The notes: generated from the sequence alone by a model not told the origin. A DNA stretch of 64,000 nt from Shimwellia blattae DSM 4481 = NBRC 105725 (GCF_000262305.1 NC_017910.1:2542001-2606000); one strand, 5' to 3'; counted from the stretch's first letter, positions 53,193 to 62,800 are shown. Translations and numbers: made by a program.

Positions 53193-54485
53193 TCAGCCGA
53201 TATATTCCAGCCCGTTCATGTACGGACGCAGCACCTGCGGGATCTCAATGCGACCATCCGCCTGCTGATAGTTTTCCATTACCGCCACCAGGGTGCGGCC
53301 AACCGCCAGGCCAGAGCCATTCAGCGTATGGACCAGACGCGGTTTTTTCTCTGTCTTGCTGCGGCAGCGGGCCTGCATCCGGCGCGCCTGGAAATCCCAC
53401 ATGTTAGAGCAGGAAGAGATCTCACGGTAGGTGTTCTGGGCCGGTACCCACACTTCCAGATCGTACGTTTTGCAGGAGCCAAAGCCCATATCGCCAGTAC
53501 ACAGCAGCACTTTGCGGTACGGCAGGTTCAGCAGCTGCAGCACTTTCTCTGCGTGGCCGGTCAGCTCTTCCAGTGCTTCCATGGAAGTTTCCGGGCGGAC
53601 AATCTGCACCATTTCGACTTTATCAAACTGGTGCATACGGATAAGGCCACGGGTATCACGACCATAAGAGCCCGCTTCAGAACGGAAGCACGGCGTATGG
53701 GCGGTCATTTTCAGCGGCAGCGCGTCGTCGTCCAGGATCTCGTCGCGGACCAGGTTGGTCAGCGGGACTTCCGCCGTCGGGATCAGCGCGTAGCTGCTGC
53801 TGTCGGCTTCTTCTTCCAGCGGTTTGGTGTGGAATAAGTCACCGGCAAATTTCGGCAGCTGGCCAGTACCGTACAGGGTATCGTGGTTAACCAGGTAAGG
53901 AACGTAGGCTTCGCTGTAGCCGTGCTGCTCTGTGTGCAGATCCAGCATAAACTGGCTCAGCGCGCGGTGCAGGCGGGCAATCTGGCCCTTCATGACCACA
54001 AAGCGGGAGCCGGTCAGTTTTACGGCAGCGGCAAAATCCAGCCCGTTGATCATTTCGCCCAGAGTCACGTGATCGCGCACTTCAAAATCAAACTGGCGCG
54101 GGGTGCCCCAGCGGCTGATTTCGACATTGTCGTTCTCGTCTTTGCCATCCGGTACGCTGTCATCCGGCGTGTTCGGGATAGCCAGCGCAATGGCGCGGAT
54201 CTCTTCCAGCAGGGTTTCCAGCTCGGCTTTTGCGGCATCCAGCGCTTCGCCCAGCGTGTTCACTTCCAGACGAAGTGGCTCAATATCTTCCCCGCGCGCT
54301 TTCGCCTGGCCGATGGATTTCGATCGTGCATTACGTTCAGCCTGCAGGTTCTCAGTATTCACCTGCAACACTTTACGGCGCTCTTCAAGCGCGCGCAGCT
54401 TGTCTACATCCAGTTTAAAGCCCCGGCGTGCCAGTTTTTCAGCGACTGCGTCTGGCTCATTACGCAGCAGATTGGGATCGAGCAT
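53193..54485 (-). CDS. serS: Seryl-tRNA synthetase
   Basis: Class II aminoacyl-tRNA synthetase that charges tRNA-Ser and tRNA-Sec. The N-terminal antiparallel coiled coil (residues about 25-100) grips the long variable arm; the core has motif 2 (FRSEAGSYGRDTRGLIRMHQF) and motif 3 (SGLAVGRTLVAVMENYQ). 430 residues, same as E. coli. It starts with MLDPNLLRNEPDAVAEKLAR at 54485. It lies 95 bases downstream of rarA on the same strand and ends at a strong terminator. Confidence 0.99.
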   Translation of the reverse strand: MLDPNLLRNEPDAVAEKLARRGFKLDVDKLRALEERRKVLQVNTENLQAERNARSKSIGQAKARGEDIEPLRLEVNTLGEALDAAKAELETLLEEIRAIALAIPNTPDDSVPDGKDENDNVEISRWGTPRQFDFEVRDHVTLGEMINGLDFAAAVKLTGSRFVVMKGQIARLHRALSQFMLDLHTEQHGYSEAYVPYLVNHDTLYGTGQLPKFAGDLFHTKPLEEEADSSSYALIPTAEVPLTNLVRDEILDDDALPLKMTAHTPCFRSEAGSYGRDTRGLIRMHQFDKVEMVQIVRPETSMEALEELTGHAEKVLQLLNLPYRKVLLCTGDMGFGSCKTYDLEVWVPAQNTYREISSCSNMWDFQARRMQARCRSKTEKKPRLVHTLNGSGLAVGRTLVAVMENYQQADGRIEIPQVLRPYMNGLEYIG

Positions 54486-54580
54486 GCTTATCCTGTGCTT
54501 ATCGAATTAAATAGAATAGAGAGTGGCCAACAGCCTGCGGCCACAGTGGAATTATCGGTAACCTTACCGCAACGCTTTCC

Positions 54581-55924
54581 TCAGCGGTAGCGTTTTGTCG
54601 GGCTATTTTGATCCTGTTCGGCAAGCCAGGCGAGCTTTTCGCCAATTTTGCCTTCCAGACCCCGGGATACCGGATGATAATAGCGCGTGCCTGCCATTTC
54701 TTCGGGGAAATAGTCCTCGCCCGCGGCGTATGCGTTGGGCTCGTCATGGGCGTAGCGGTACTCCTGCCCGTAGCCCATATCCTTCATCAGCCGGGTTGGT
54801 GCATTGCGCAAATGGACCGGAACATCGTAGTCCGGGCGCTCTCTGGCATCGTGCATGGCCGCTTTGAAGGCGGTATATACCGCGTTACTCTTCGGCGCAC
54901 AGGCGAGATACACAATCGCCTGGGCGATAGCGCGCTCCCCTTCTGCCGGGCCTACCCGGGTAAAGCAATCCCAGGCGGCAATCGCCACCTGCATCGCCCG
55001 GGGATCCGCATTGCCCACATCTTCCGAGGCAATCGCCAGGCAGCGGCGGGCTACATACAGCGGATCGCCACCGGCGGAGATAATCCGCGCATACCAGTAG
55101 AGGGCCGCATCGGGGCTGGAGCCGCGAATGGACTTATGCACCGCAGAGATAAGATCGTAAAACCGGTCGCCTTTATTGTCGAAACGGGCGCTGCGCTCAC
55201 CGGCGATTTCGGTTAACAGGGCCGGTAACAGCACCCGTTTGCCCGAGGCATCGCTCTGAGCCATGTCCGCCATCATTTCCAGGGTGTTCAGGGCGCGGCG
55301 GGCATCACCGTTTACCAGCTCCGCAATGGCTTTGCGGGTCTCCGGTGGCAGGACGATATCCTGGCCGCCATATCCCCGGGTGGTATCCTGCATGGCCTGA
55401 TCCAGCACCTGCTCGATATCTGCCACTGTCAGGGATTTCAGCAAATAGACCCGCGCCCGGGATAACAGGGCGGAGTTAAGCTCAAACGAGGGGTTTTCTG
55501 TGGTGGCGCCAATAAAGGTGATGGTGCCGTCTTCAATATGGGGTAAGAACGCATCCTGCTGGCTTTTGTTAAAGCGGTGCACTTCGTCAACAAACAGGAT
55601 AGTCCGGCGCCCGGCATGTTTATTCTGGCGCGCCCGTTCAATGGCTTCGCGGATCTCTTTGACCCCGGAGGTGACCGCTGAAATGCGCTCCACATCGGCG
55701 CTGGCATAGCGGGCAATCACTTCCGCCAGGGTGGTTTTACCGGTGCCCGGCGGCCCCCAGAGGATCATCGAGTGCAGATGCCCGGCCTCAATTGCCCGGG
55801 GGAGCGGTTTGCCCGGGGCCAGCAGGTGCTGCTGGCCGATATACTGTGCCAGATTTTCTGGCCGCATACGGGCGGCCAGGGGCTGGAAGGTGTTGTCGGA
55901 AAAATCCAGCGACATATTACTCAC
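54581..55924 (-). CDS. rarA: Replication-associated recombination protein RarA
   Basis: AAA+ ATPase (MgsA, relative of eukaryotic WRNIP1) that acts at stalled replication forks and interacts with SSB. Walker A GPPGTGKTT at residues about 57-65, Walker B ILFVDEVHRFN, sensor 1 FIGATTENPSFE; the C-terminal part is the MgsA tetramerisation domain (SARFDNKGDRFYDLISAVHKS region). 447 residues, same as E. coli. It starts seven bases after the lolA stop, so lolA-rarA is one unit. Confidence 0.97.
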   Translation of the reverse strand: MSNMSLDFSDNTFQPLAARMRPENLAQYIGQQHLLAPGKPLPRAIEAGHLHSMILWGPPGTGKTTLAEVIARYASADVERISAVTSGVKEIREAIERARQNKHAGRRTILFVDEVHRFNKSQQDAFLPHIEDGTITFIGATTENPSFELNSALLSRARVYLLKSLTVADIEQVLDQAMQDTTRGYGGQDIVLPPETRKAIAELVNGDARRALNTLEMMADMAQSDASGKRVLLPALLTEIAGERSARFDNKGDRFYDLISAVHKSIRGSSPDAALYWYARIISAGGDPLYVARRCLAIASEDVGNADPRAMQVAIAAWDCFTRVGPAEGERAIAQAIVYLACAPKSNAVYTAFKAAMHDARERPDYDVPVHLRNAPTRLMKDMGYGQEYRYAHDEPNAYAAGEDYFPEEMAGTRYYHPVSRGLEGKIGEKLAWLAEQDQNSPTKRYR

Positions 55925-55931
55925 GTCTGCC

Positions 55932-56543
55932 TCACTGACGCTGATCGTCTACCGTGACGCCCTGGGGCGGGGTAAATCTGAATTTATTCATATCCACAGT
56001 GCCATTTTGCTGGGATTTCAGCTGATAGCTGCTGCGCTGGCCGTCCTGCTCCACGGCGCTGAACTGGTGAATCGTACCGCCGCTGTCCACATTGATGGTG
56101 AACTGCTTCAGGTTGCCGCGGCTGCTTTTCGGCGTCAGCTGGAAGTCATCGCCGCTCTGGCGGATATTATACTGCTGCCAGTCGCTGGACTGGTTGCGGG
56201 CAATCAGCATAAACGGGGTATTGCTGGTAGCGTCTTTCAGCCAGGTGGCACTGGCCTGCTCAACGAACGGGTTGTAAAACCACAGGGTTTTGCCGTCGGA
56301 GATAAGGATACTTTCATCCGGCTGGGTCATGTGCCAGTTAAATAAGTTAGGGCGTTTAACCCACAGGTCACCCTGGCCGTCCTGTACCGCTGTGCCGCTG
56401 GCATCGGTCACTTTCTGGGTAAAGCTGGCGTGGAAGCTGTTCACTTTATCCAGACGATTTTTTAAGTCACTGGCCGCATCTGCCCACACGGAGGAGACAG
56501 TAAAGGCGGAGAGTAATGCACAGGTAATGGCGAGCTTTTTCAT
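55932..56543 (-). CDS. lolA: Outer-membrane lipoprotein carrier LolA
   Basis: Periplasmic chaperone that takes lipoproteins released by LolCDE and hands them to LolB at the outer membrane. Signal peptide MKKLAITCALLSAFTVSSVWA with mature start at DAASDLKNRLDKV. The half-barrel is rich in beta strands; the conserved LTPKSSRGNLKQF and WVKRPNLFNWHMTQP stretches are present. 203 residues, same as E. coli. It follows ftsK across 161 bases with a terminator between, so it has its own promoter. Confidence 0.97.
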   Translation of the reverse strand: MKKLAITCALLSAFTVSSVWADAASDLKNRLDKVNSFHASFTQKVTDASGTAVQDGQGDLWVKRPNLFNWHMTQPDESILISDGKTLWFYNPFVEQASATWLKDATSNTPFMLIARNQSSDWQQYNIRQSGDDFQLTPKSSRGNLKQFTINVDSGGTIHQFSAVEQDGQRSSYQLKSQQNGTVDMNKFRFTPPQGVTVDDQRQ

Positions 56544-56662
56544 TGCTGTTCCTCAAATTACGACCATCCCGCTCCGGGAGGCAACATTCCGTCACTCTAG
56601 CGAATCGGAGGCTGAGCAGACAGGAGAATACACTGATTTTCTGCTTATTTACCCATATTTGC

Positions 56663-56690
56663 AAAAAGAGCCGCAGAGGCGGCTCTTTTT
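56663..56690. terminator. Terminator of ftsK, symmetric
   Basis: AAAAAGAGCCGC, loop AGAG, GCGGCTCTTTTT, 14 bases after the ftsK stop on the minus strand. A-run and U-run on both sides. Confidence 0.92.
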
Positions 56691-56704
56691 ATTGCAGTGG
56701 GTTA

Positions 56705-59700
56705 TTACTCAAAGGGCGGTGGCGCCAGCACTTCCCGGTTACCGTTATGGCCCTGGGGGCTGACAATGCCCTGCATTTCCATTTGCTCCACGATACGCGC
56801 CGCACGGTTATAGCCAATGCGGAACTGGCGCTGAACCCCGGAAATGGACGCTTTGCGCTTCTCGATAACAAAGTTGACCGCCTGGTCAAACAGCGGGTCC
56901 AGCTCTTCGTCACCGCCCATTCCGCCAGCGCCGCCTTCGGCGTCGGCATCGGAGGTGATCCCCTCAACATACTGAGGACGACCACGGGCTTTCCAGTCCT
57001 GCACCACCGCATGCACTTCCTGGTCGCGCACAAACGCCCCGTGAACACGCACCGGAATGCTGGAGTTTGGCCCGGAATAGAGCATATCCCCCATACCCAG
57101 CAGAGACTCAGCCCCACCCTGATCAAGGATAGTCCGGGAGTCGATTTTACTGGATACCGTAAAGGCGATACGGGTCGGAATGTTCGCTTTAATAAGACCG
57201 GTAATCACATCCACGGAGGGGCGCTGGGTCGCCAGCACCAGGTGGATACCGGCGGCGCGGGCCTTCTGGGCCAGTCGCGCAATCAGCTCTTCCACCTTTT
57301 TCCCCACGGTCATCATCAGGTCGGCGAATTCATCCACCAGCACCACAATGTAGGGCAGTTTTTCCAGCACCGGATGGGTCGCATCCATACTGTCGCCCGG
57401 CTTCCAGTACGGATCCGGGATCGGGCGCCCCATTCTTTCCGCTTCGAGGATCTTCTCGTTATACCCGGCCAGGTTACGCACGCCGAGAGCAGACATCAGT
57501 TTGTAACGCCGCTCCATCTCGTTAACGCTCCAGCGCAGGGCATTCGCCGCATCCTTCATGTCGGTAACCACTTCGGTTAACAGGTGCGGGATCCCCTCAT
57601 ACACGGACAGCTCCAGCATTTTCGGGTCGATCATAATAAAGCGCACATCTTCCGGCGTGGCTTTATAGAGCATGCTGAGGATCATGGCGTTGACCCCCAC
57701 CGACTTACCGGAGCCCGTAGTACCGGCCACCAGCAGGTGCGGCATTTTTGCCAGGTCTGCAATGACCGGCTCACCGCCGATATCTTTACCCAGCACCACC
57801 GTCAGTGGTGAGGCGCTATCGCGGAATTTCTGGCAGTCCAGCACTTCCCGCAGATACACGGTCTGGCGTTTTTTGTTCGGCAGCTCCAGGCCCACATAGG
57901 GCTTACCGGGGATAACCTCAACCACACGCACCGCAACTGTAGACAGAGAGCGGGCCAGATCCCGGGAGAGGTTCGAAATACGTGCCGCTTTCACCCCCGG
58001 GGCCAGGTTCAGTTCAAAGCGGGTGATGACCGGCCCCGGCGAGAAGTGCACCACTTCCGCTTTAATGCGGAAATCAGCCAGCCGGGCTTCAACCAGGCGT
58101 GCCATTTGCTGCAGCGCAAAGGTATCCACCGGCTCAATTTCCGCAGGCGGTGAGGTCAGCAGATCCAGCGACGGCAGCGGCGTGGTCGGCTTGTGCAGCG
58201 GCCGGTCGTCCCCGTTACGCATTAATAACGGGTGGATCAGGCTCTCCTGCGCGGCCGGTTGCCGGGCCGGTTGCTGGACATGCGCCGCAGGCTGCGAAGG
58301 CGCACTTGCCGCGGGCGGCGGAGTCATAGGCGACCGGGGCTGCACAGGCTGGCGAATCACTTCCACTGGCGGCGTTACCGGCGCACCGGCCTGAGGGGCC
58401 GGGGTAAATGGTGAGGCGACCGGCTCATCGGGCACGCCCGGGGTAAACAACGGTGTGGCCGGGCGTTCATCCACCAGCGCCCGGGTCGGAGAAATCACAG
58501 AGGCATCCAGCGGGCGGCGCAGATCGTCACCGGCAGTGGGCGCATAGCGCTGCTGCTCCCGGGCGGCAAACTGGCGGGCCAGCTCCTCCTGGAGCGCCTG
58601 GTCTTCATCGTCATTGTCGTCTGTCTGTGCAGCAGAATGGGCTGGCGGCATATCGTGCTGATAATCGTTGCCGTAGCGATCCTGCTGGGAGGCGGCAAAC
58701 TGGCGGGCCAGCTCGTCCTGCTCGAACGCCTCTGCCTCTTCATCACTCAGGGCCTGGTGATCGTCATAATCCGGCCGTGACGGGTGGCGGGCCTCAGACT
58801 CGGCCTGGCGCTGAGACGGTAATCTGATCCCGTAAGACGCCAGCTCCCGGCGGGTGGGCACCCGTACCCGTTTCGGGCGCGGCAGCTGCGGGCCAATGCC
58901 CTCTTTCACCTGCGGGCGCGGCGCGTCTGCGCTGCCGGGGGTGAAGGTGGAAACCGTCGGCGCTGCCGCCGCGGCCACCTGTTTAACCCCTTCGGCTACC
59001 GGGCTCAGCGCACCGGCGCTGGTGGCAGCGCTCACGGCGGCTGCGGTGATCACGCTTTCTGCCACCGGTTTTGGTGTCGCCACCGGGGCTGCCGGTTGCG
59101 GCTTGCTCTGGCCGAACAGCTCGTCATAAGGAGGCTTAATAGGCTCTTCGACCGGCTGATACCAGGCCGCCAGCTGTTCACGCTCGCGGGCACGCTGCGC
59201 CTCGACCTCTTCAAAGTGATACATGGGCGGGCGCACGTAGCGGGTCTCTTCCCGGGGCGCTTCAGGTTGTTCAACCTGGTAACCGGTCAGCGCATCGGTG
59301 CTGTTTTCAGCCGGGCTGACCGCCTGAGGGGCCGTCTCCTGCACCTCGGGCTGGTACTGGGGTTCAGGCTGCTGGTACTGCTGCACCGGTTGCTGATACT
59401 GGGGCTCCGGCTGCTGATACTGCGGCACCGGTTGCTGGTACTGGGGCTCCGGCTGCTGATACTGCGGCACCGGTTGCTGGTACTGGGGTTCCGGCTGCTG
59501 GTACTGCGGCGCCGGTTGCTGGTACTGAGGCTCCGGCTGCTGATACTGCGGCACCGGTTGCTGGTACTGAGGCTCCGGCTGCCCGGTATAGTGATTCTCT
59601 TCCGGTGCCTGGGGCTGCCAGCTGTCCAGCGGATCACTGTATACCGGCTGTGCGGAAGCAGGCTGCCAGGTGGTATCCGCTACCGGGGCAGTAAACGCAT

Positions 59701-60676
59701 CCGGGTGCGGCTCGCTGGTCGCGGGCCCTTCAGGCTGAGTGACTGTATGGCCGGAAAAGAGCACATCATTCGGATCAACCGCCGGGGAGAGTGGCGCCAG
59801 CAGCACGTCGTCTGCATCGTCCATCCGCTTGCCGGAGAACAGGGCTTTGTCAGTGTGGCGGCCGACCGGGTTGGCAAATTTTTCAGCCAGACGTTTTTTA
59901 CGGGCCAGAGCGCCACGCAAAATACGCGCCCGGCGGGATTCATTTTTAACCACCGGGTTATCCGCAGTGTGCGGGTCGGTGGCGTCTTCCGCTGCGCTGA
60001 TCTCCTGGTGTTCCGGATCTTGTTCGTATTCGTCGTCATCCACCCAGGTGTCATCCCGGCGGGTACGGTTGCTGGCGAAGGTCAGCACGGCCAGAATAGC
60101 GGCGCCTAATTTTTCAGCGATCCCCACCCATGACCAGCCGGTGAACAGCGTCAGACCCGCCGCCCAGACACAGAGCAGCGCAATCGTCCCGCCGCTGCTG
60201 TGCAGTAGCGGCATCATGGTGGTGCTCAGCAGGCTGCCAATCACCCCGCCGGAGGCAAAATACCAGATATCATCAGCGTTAATGGCCGCCAGGCCGCAGG
60301 ATGTCAGCACCATAGCCAGCACGCCAATCAGGCGCAGGGCCACGGCAAAGTAGTCGATATATTCATCGCTGTTGCGCTGACGCCAGGCAAACCAGCATCC
60401 GCCCGCGATAATTACCGGTATGGTGTAGGCCATCACCCCGAAGATGAAGAACAGCGTGTCGGCGAGCCAGGCTCCTGTTTTGCCGCCGATATTGTGGATC
60501 GGCTCATGCCAGGCCGTTTGCGACCAGCTGGGATCCGAAGGGTTGAAGCTCAGTAGTGCCGCCATCAGATAGACAGCAAACAGCGCAATAACAATCAGTA
60601 GTGCCTCTAACAAACGGCGTCCACTGCTCAGTTTCGTCAAAGTGACGTCTTTTTCTTCTGTGTATTCCTGGCTCAA
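56705..60676 (-). CDS. ftsK: DNA translocase FtsK
   Basis: Septal DNA pump that coordinates division with chromosome segregation and activates XerCD at dif. Order: four transmembrane helices (residues about 20-180) needed for division, a long Pro/Gln-rich linker (about 190-830), and the motor. The linker carries eleven PxPQYQQ heptads at 367-443. Motor: Walker A GTTGSGKS near 983-990, Walker B VVLVDEFADLMM, then the gamma winged helix (VQRQFRIGYNRAARIVEQM) that reads KOPS sequences. 1323 residues, E. coli 1329. Downstream of lrp, with a LexA box in the gap, matching the known SOS control of E. coli ftsK (dinH). Confidence 0.98.
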   Translation of the reverse strand: MSQEYTEEKDVTLTKLSSGRRLLEALLIVIALFAVYLMAALLSFNPSDPSWSQTAWHEPIHNIGGKTGAWLADTLFFIFGVMAYTIPVIIAGGCWFAWRQRNSDEYIDYFAVALRLIGVLAMVLTSCGLAAINADDIWYFASGGVIGSLLSTTMMPLLHSSGGTIALLCVWAAGLTLFTGWSWVGIAEKLGAAILAVLTFASNRTRRDDTWVDDDEYEQDPEHQEISAAEDATDPHTADNPVVKNESRRARILRGALARKKRLAEKFANPVGRHTDKALFSGKRMDDADDVLLAPLSPAVDPNDVLFSGHTVTQPEGPATSEPHPDAFTAPVADTTWQPASAQPVYSDPLDSWQPQAPEENHYTGQPEPQYQQPVPQYQQPEPQYQQPAPQYQQPEPQYQQPVPQYQQPEPQYQQPVPQYQQPEPQYQQPVQQYQQPEPQYQPEVQETAPQAVSPAENSTDALTGYQVEQPEAPREETRYVRPPMYHFEEVEAQRAREREQLAAWYQPVEEPIKPPYDELFGQSKPQPAAPVATPKPVAESVITAAAVSAATSAGALSPVAEGVKQVAAAAAPTVSTFTPGSADAPRPQVKEGIGPQLPRPKRVRVPTRRELASYGIRLPSQRQAESEARHPSRPDYDDHQALSDEEAEAFEQDELARQFAASQQDRYGNDYQHDMPPAHSAAQTDDNDDEDQALQEELARQFAAREQQRYAPTAGDDLRRPLDASVISPTRALVDERPATPLFTPGVPDEPVASPFTPAPQAGAPVTPPVEVIRQPVQPRSPMTPPPAASAPSQPAAHVQQPARQPAAQESLIHPLLMRNGDDRPLHKPTTPLPSLDLLTSPPAEIEPVDTFALQQMARLVEARLADFRIKAEVVHFSPGPVITRFELNLAPGVKAARISNLSRDLARSLSTVAVRVVEVIPGKPYVGLELPNKKRQTVYLREVLDCQKFRDSASPLTVVLGKDIGGEPVIADLAKMPHLLVAGTTGSGKSVGVNAMILSMLYKATPEDVRFIMIDPKMLELSVYEGIPHLLTEVVTDMKDAANALRWSVNEMERRYKLMSALGVRNLAGYNEKILEAERMGRPIPDPYWKPGDSMDATHPVLEKLPYIVVLVDEFADLMMTVGKKVEELIARLAQKARAAGIHLVLATQRPSVDVITGLIKANIPTRIAFTVSSKIDSRTILDQGGAESLLGMGDMLYSGPNSSIPVRVHGAFVRDQEVHAVVQDWKARGRPQYVEGITSDADAEGGAGGMGGDEELDPLFDQAVNFVIEKRKASISGVQRQFRIGYNRAARIVEQMEMQGIVSPQGHNGNREVLAPPPFE
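59348..59578 (-). repeat. In-frame tandem repeat in ftsK: eleven 21-base units
   Basis: 231 bases = 11 x 21, coding for PEPQYQQ alternating with PVPQYQQ or PAPQYQQ (the tenth is PVQQYQQ, the last ends in P). Alternation makes a higher-order 42-base unit. Third positions vary between units (CAG/CAA, TAT/TAC), so the array is not a very recent expansion but can still change length by slippage. Confidence 0.95.
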
Positions 60677-60714
60677 GAAAGGCTCTCCAGGTCCTGAGTG
60701 CTAAAACGGACAAC

Positions 60715-60738
60715 AGTGCCAGAGGTCCCTCAGGCACT
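60715..60738 (-). other. Hairpin between lrp and ftsK, possible lrp terminator
   Basis: AGTGCC and GGCACT enclose GAGG-TC-CCTC with one A-A mismatch on each side. On the minus strand GTTGTCCGTTTT follows, a weak U-rich tail. It lies 60-83 bases after the lrp stop and just downstream of the LexA box, so it would also be in the leader of an SOS-driven ftsK message. Confidence 0.5.
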
Positions 60739-60742
60739 GTTG

Positions 60743-60758
60743 CTGTATGGATTAACAG
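60743..60758. promoter_or_regulatory. LexA (SOS) box upstream of ftsK
   Basis: CTGTATGGATTAACAG has the full CTGT-N8-ACAG core with an AT-rich centre. It lies 67 bases before the ftsK start codon. E. coli ftsK is a LexA-controlled gene, so the site is very probably functional. Confidence 0.88.
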
Positions 60759-60797
60759 GAGTGTAATCAAACTACGTTGATTTTGCACCTGTCCGTC

Positions 60798-61292
60798 TTA
60801 GCGAGTCTTAATAACCAGTCGATTACTCTGTTTCACTTCTTCCATGACCACATAGGTACGGGTGTCATTGACCCCCGGTAAGCGCAACAGGGTCTCGCCC
60901 AGTAATTTACGGTAAGCGGACATATCCGGCACGCGGGTTTTCAACAGGTAGTCGAAATCACCAGATACCAGATGACACTCCTGAATTTCTTCAAGTTTTT
61001 GCACGGCGGAGTTAAATTGCTCAAACACATCCGGGGCACCACGATTCAGAGTAATCTCAACGAAAACCAGAAGTGATGCATCCAGATAGTGCGGATTCAG
61101 CAGCGCCGTATAGCCCTGAATAAACCCCTGACGCTCCAGCCGACGCACACGCTCAAGGCACGGTGTGGGGGAAAGCCCCACCCGCTTGGAAAGCTCAACG
61201 TTAGAAATACGACCATCCTTCTGAAGTTCATTGAGGATGTTGCGATCAATACGGTCAAGATCTTTGCCAGGGCGCTTTTTGCTATCTACCAT
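60798..61292 (-). CDS. lrp: Leucine-responsive regulatory protein Lrp
   Basis: Global feast/famine regulator; octamer or hexadecamer that wraps DNA and responds to leucine. N-terminal helix-turn-helix (ISNVELSKRVGLSPTPCLERV, split: SNVELSKRVGLS is the recognition part) at residues about 28-50, C-terminal RAM domain with the ligand-sensing region. I chose ATG at 61290-61292 (MVDSKKRPGKDLDRIDRN): 164 residues, equal to E. coli and, as far as I can recall, differing at about one position. The frame extends 18 codons upstream without homology. It is divergent from trxB and has a long leader. Confidence 0.98.
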   Translation of the reverse strand: MVDSKKRPGKDLDRIDRNILNELQKDGRISNVELSKRVGLSPTPCLERVRRLERQGFIQGYTALLNPHYLDASLLVFVEITLNRGAPDVFEQFNSAVQKLEEIQECHLVSGDFDYLLKTRVPDMSAYRKLLGETLLRLPGVNDTRTYVVMEEVKQSNRLVIKTR

Positions 61293-61785
61293 TATTATTG
61301 TCTCTCTGTATTCCTTCCCTACCTGCCATAACCCTGATAACTTCACTGTTCAGGGTATACGTGAGAAGACCGTCGCCTTGCAGGCATGTCATTGACATCA
61401 CGCATGGCGTCTGTCCACACCATGCGTAGATTTCAACAACCGGTAAAATTGCATCTGCTTTGCATGACCATGTAGCCACACCAAACTATCATGCGCTCTT
61501 CTTCCTCAACTGTTTTCGCAAAAGCGCAGCGGATTGTCAAAGTAAAACATAGATATTTAGTGAAACGTGCCAGGTATGAATCCTGAGTGAAGATTATTCA
61601 TCATATTATCACTTGTCCACTCACCCACTTCCTGGCAGAAGAATCCTCTGATACATGCATAAAAGTCCGGACATCTATCGGCTGATTCTATTGCATTCAT
61701 TGATAACAACATATCTATTGTCTTTTTTTAACATTCCAAATTTCTTACAATCAGCAGATCGTTTCCGTAAAACACAGAGGATCTC
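61293..61785. promoter_or_regulatory. Divergent lrp / trxB regulatory region
   Basis: 493 bases with no gene. On the minus strand it holds the long lrp leader (about 270 bases in E. coli) and its promoter, where Lrp represses itself. On the plus strand the trxB promoter is near the right end: TACAAT at 61746-61751 is a fair -10, with a T-run 16 bases upstream as a poor -35. 61680-61745 is AT-rich. I could not point to individual Lrp sites with confidence. Confidence 0.6.
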
Positions 61786-62754
61786 ATGAGCACGGCTAAA
61801 CACAGTAAGCTGCTTATTCTTGGTTCAGGCCCTGCGGGCTACACCGCCGCAGTCTACGCAGCACGCGCAAATTTAAATCCCGTGCTGATAACTGGCGTGG
61901 AAAAAGGTGGCCAGCTGACCACCACCACAGAAGTGGAAAACTGGCCAGGGGACGCCAGTGATCTGACCGGACCACTGCTGATGGAGCGTATGCATGAACA
62001 TGCGCTGAAATTTGATACCGAAATCATCACTGACCATATCAACAGCGTTGATTTACAGCAGCGCCCGTTCCGCCTTACCGGCGACAACGCTGAATACACC
62101 TGCGATGCGCTTATCATCGCCACCGGTGCTTCCGCCCGCTATCTGGGGCTGCCCTCTGAGGAGGCGTTCAAAGGCCGCGGGGTTTCCGCCTGCGCAACCT
62201 GCGACGGCTTTTTCTACCGTAACCAGAAAGTGGCCGTGATTGGCGGCGGTAATACCGCCGTGGAAGAGGCCCTGTATCTGTCCAATATTGCCAGCGAAGT
62301 GCATCTGATCCACCGCCGCGACAGTTTCCGCGCCGAGAAGATCCTGATCAACCGCCTGATGGACAAAGTGGCCAACGGTAATATCGTGCTGCATACCAAC
62401 CGCACGCTGGACGAAGTTACCGGCGATCAGATGGGGGTTTCCGGGCTGCGTCTGCGTGACACCCAGGACACCAGCAACACGGAAAACCTTGAGGTTACCG
62501 GGCTGTTTGTGGCTATCGGCCACAGCCCGAACACGGCGATTTTCGCCGGTCAGCTGGCGCTGGAAAATGGCTACATCAAAGTTAACTCCGGCAGCAACGG
62601 AAATGCCACCCAGACCAGTATTCCCGGGGTATTCGCCGCCGGTGATGTGATGGACCATATCTACCGTCAGGCCATTACATCCGCAGGCACCGGCTGCATG
62701 GCCGCACTGGATGCAGAGCGCTATCTGGATGGACTGGCAGAGCAACAGCGGTAA
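61786..62754 (+). CDS. trxB: Thioredoxin reductase
   Basis: FAD enzyme that reduces thioredoxin with NADPH. FAD motif ILGSGPAGYTAAVYAARA at residues about 10-27, redox-active CATC at 136-139, NADPH motif VIGGGNTAVEEAL near 153, and FAD motif VFAAGDVMD near 280. 322 residues, E. coli 321. AGAGGA lies seven bases before ATG. In E. coli trxB lies next to cydDC, which pumps glutathione and cysteine to the periplasm; here too cydD follows after 121 bases, with a terminator in between. Confidence 0.98.
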   Translation: MSTAKHSKLLILGSGPAGYTAAVYAARANLNPVLITGVEKGGQLTTTTEVENWPGDASDLTGPLLMERMHEHALKFDTEIITDHINSVDLQQRPFRLTGDNAEYTCDALIIATGASARYLGLPSEEAFKGRGVSACATCDGFFYRNQKVAVIGGGNTAVEEALYLSNIASEVHLIHRRDSFRAEKILINRLMDKVANGNIVLHTNRTLDEVTGDQMGVSGLRLRDTQDTSNTENLEVTGLFVAIGHSPNTAIFAGQLALENGYIKVNSGSNGNATQTSIPGVFAAGDVMDHIYRQAITSAGTGCMAALDAERYLDGLAEQQR

Positions 62755-62771
62755 TCCGCGTATTCACCCGT

Positions 62772-62800
62772 AAAGGCGGCCCCGTGGTCGCCTTTCTTTT
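62772..62800 (+). terminator. Rho-independent terminator of trxB
   Basis: AAAGGCGGCC, loop CCGT, GGTCGCCTTT with one G-U pair, followed by CTTTT, 17 bases after the trxB stop. Confidence 0.85.

Noticed and set aside
59330..59600. The regular repeat as a CRISPR array or non-coding tandem repeat
   Set aside because: It has no spacers, keeps the ftsK reading frame and encodes a known linker type; it is a coding repeat.
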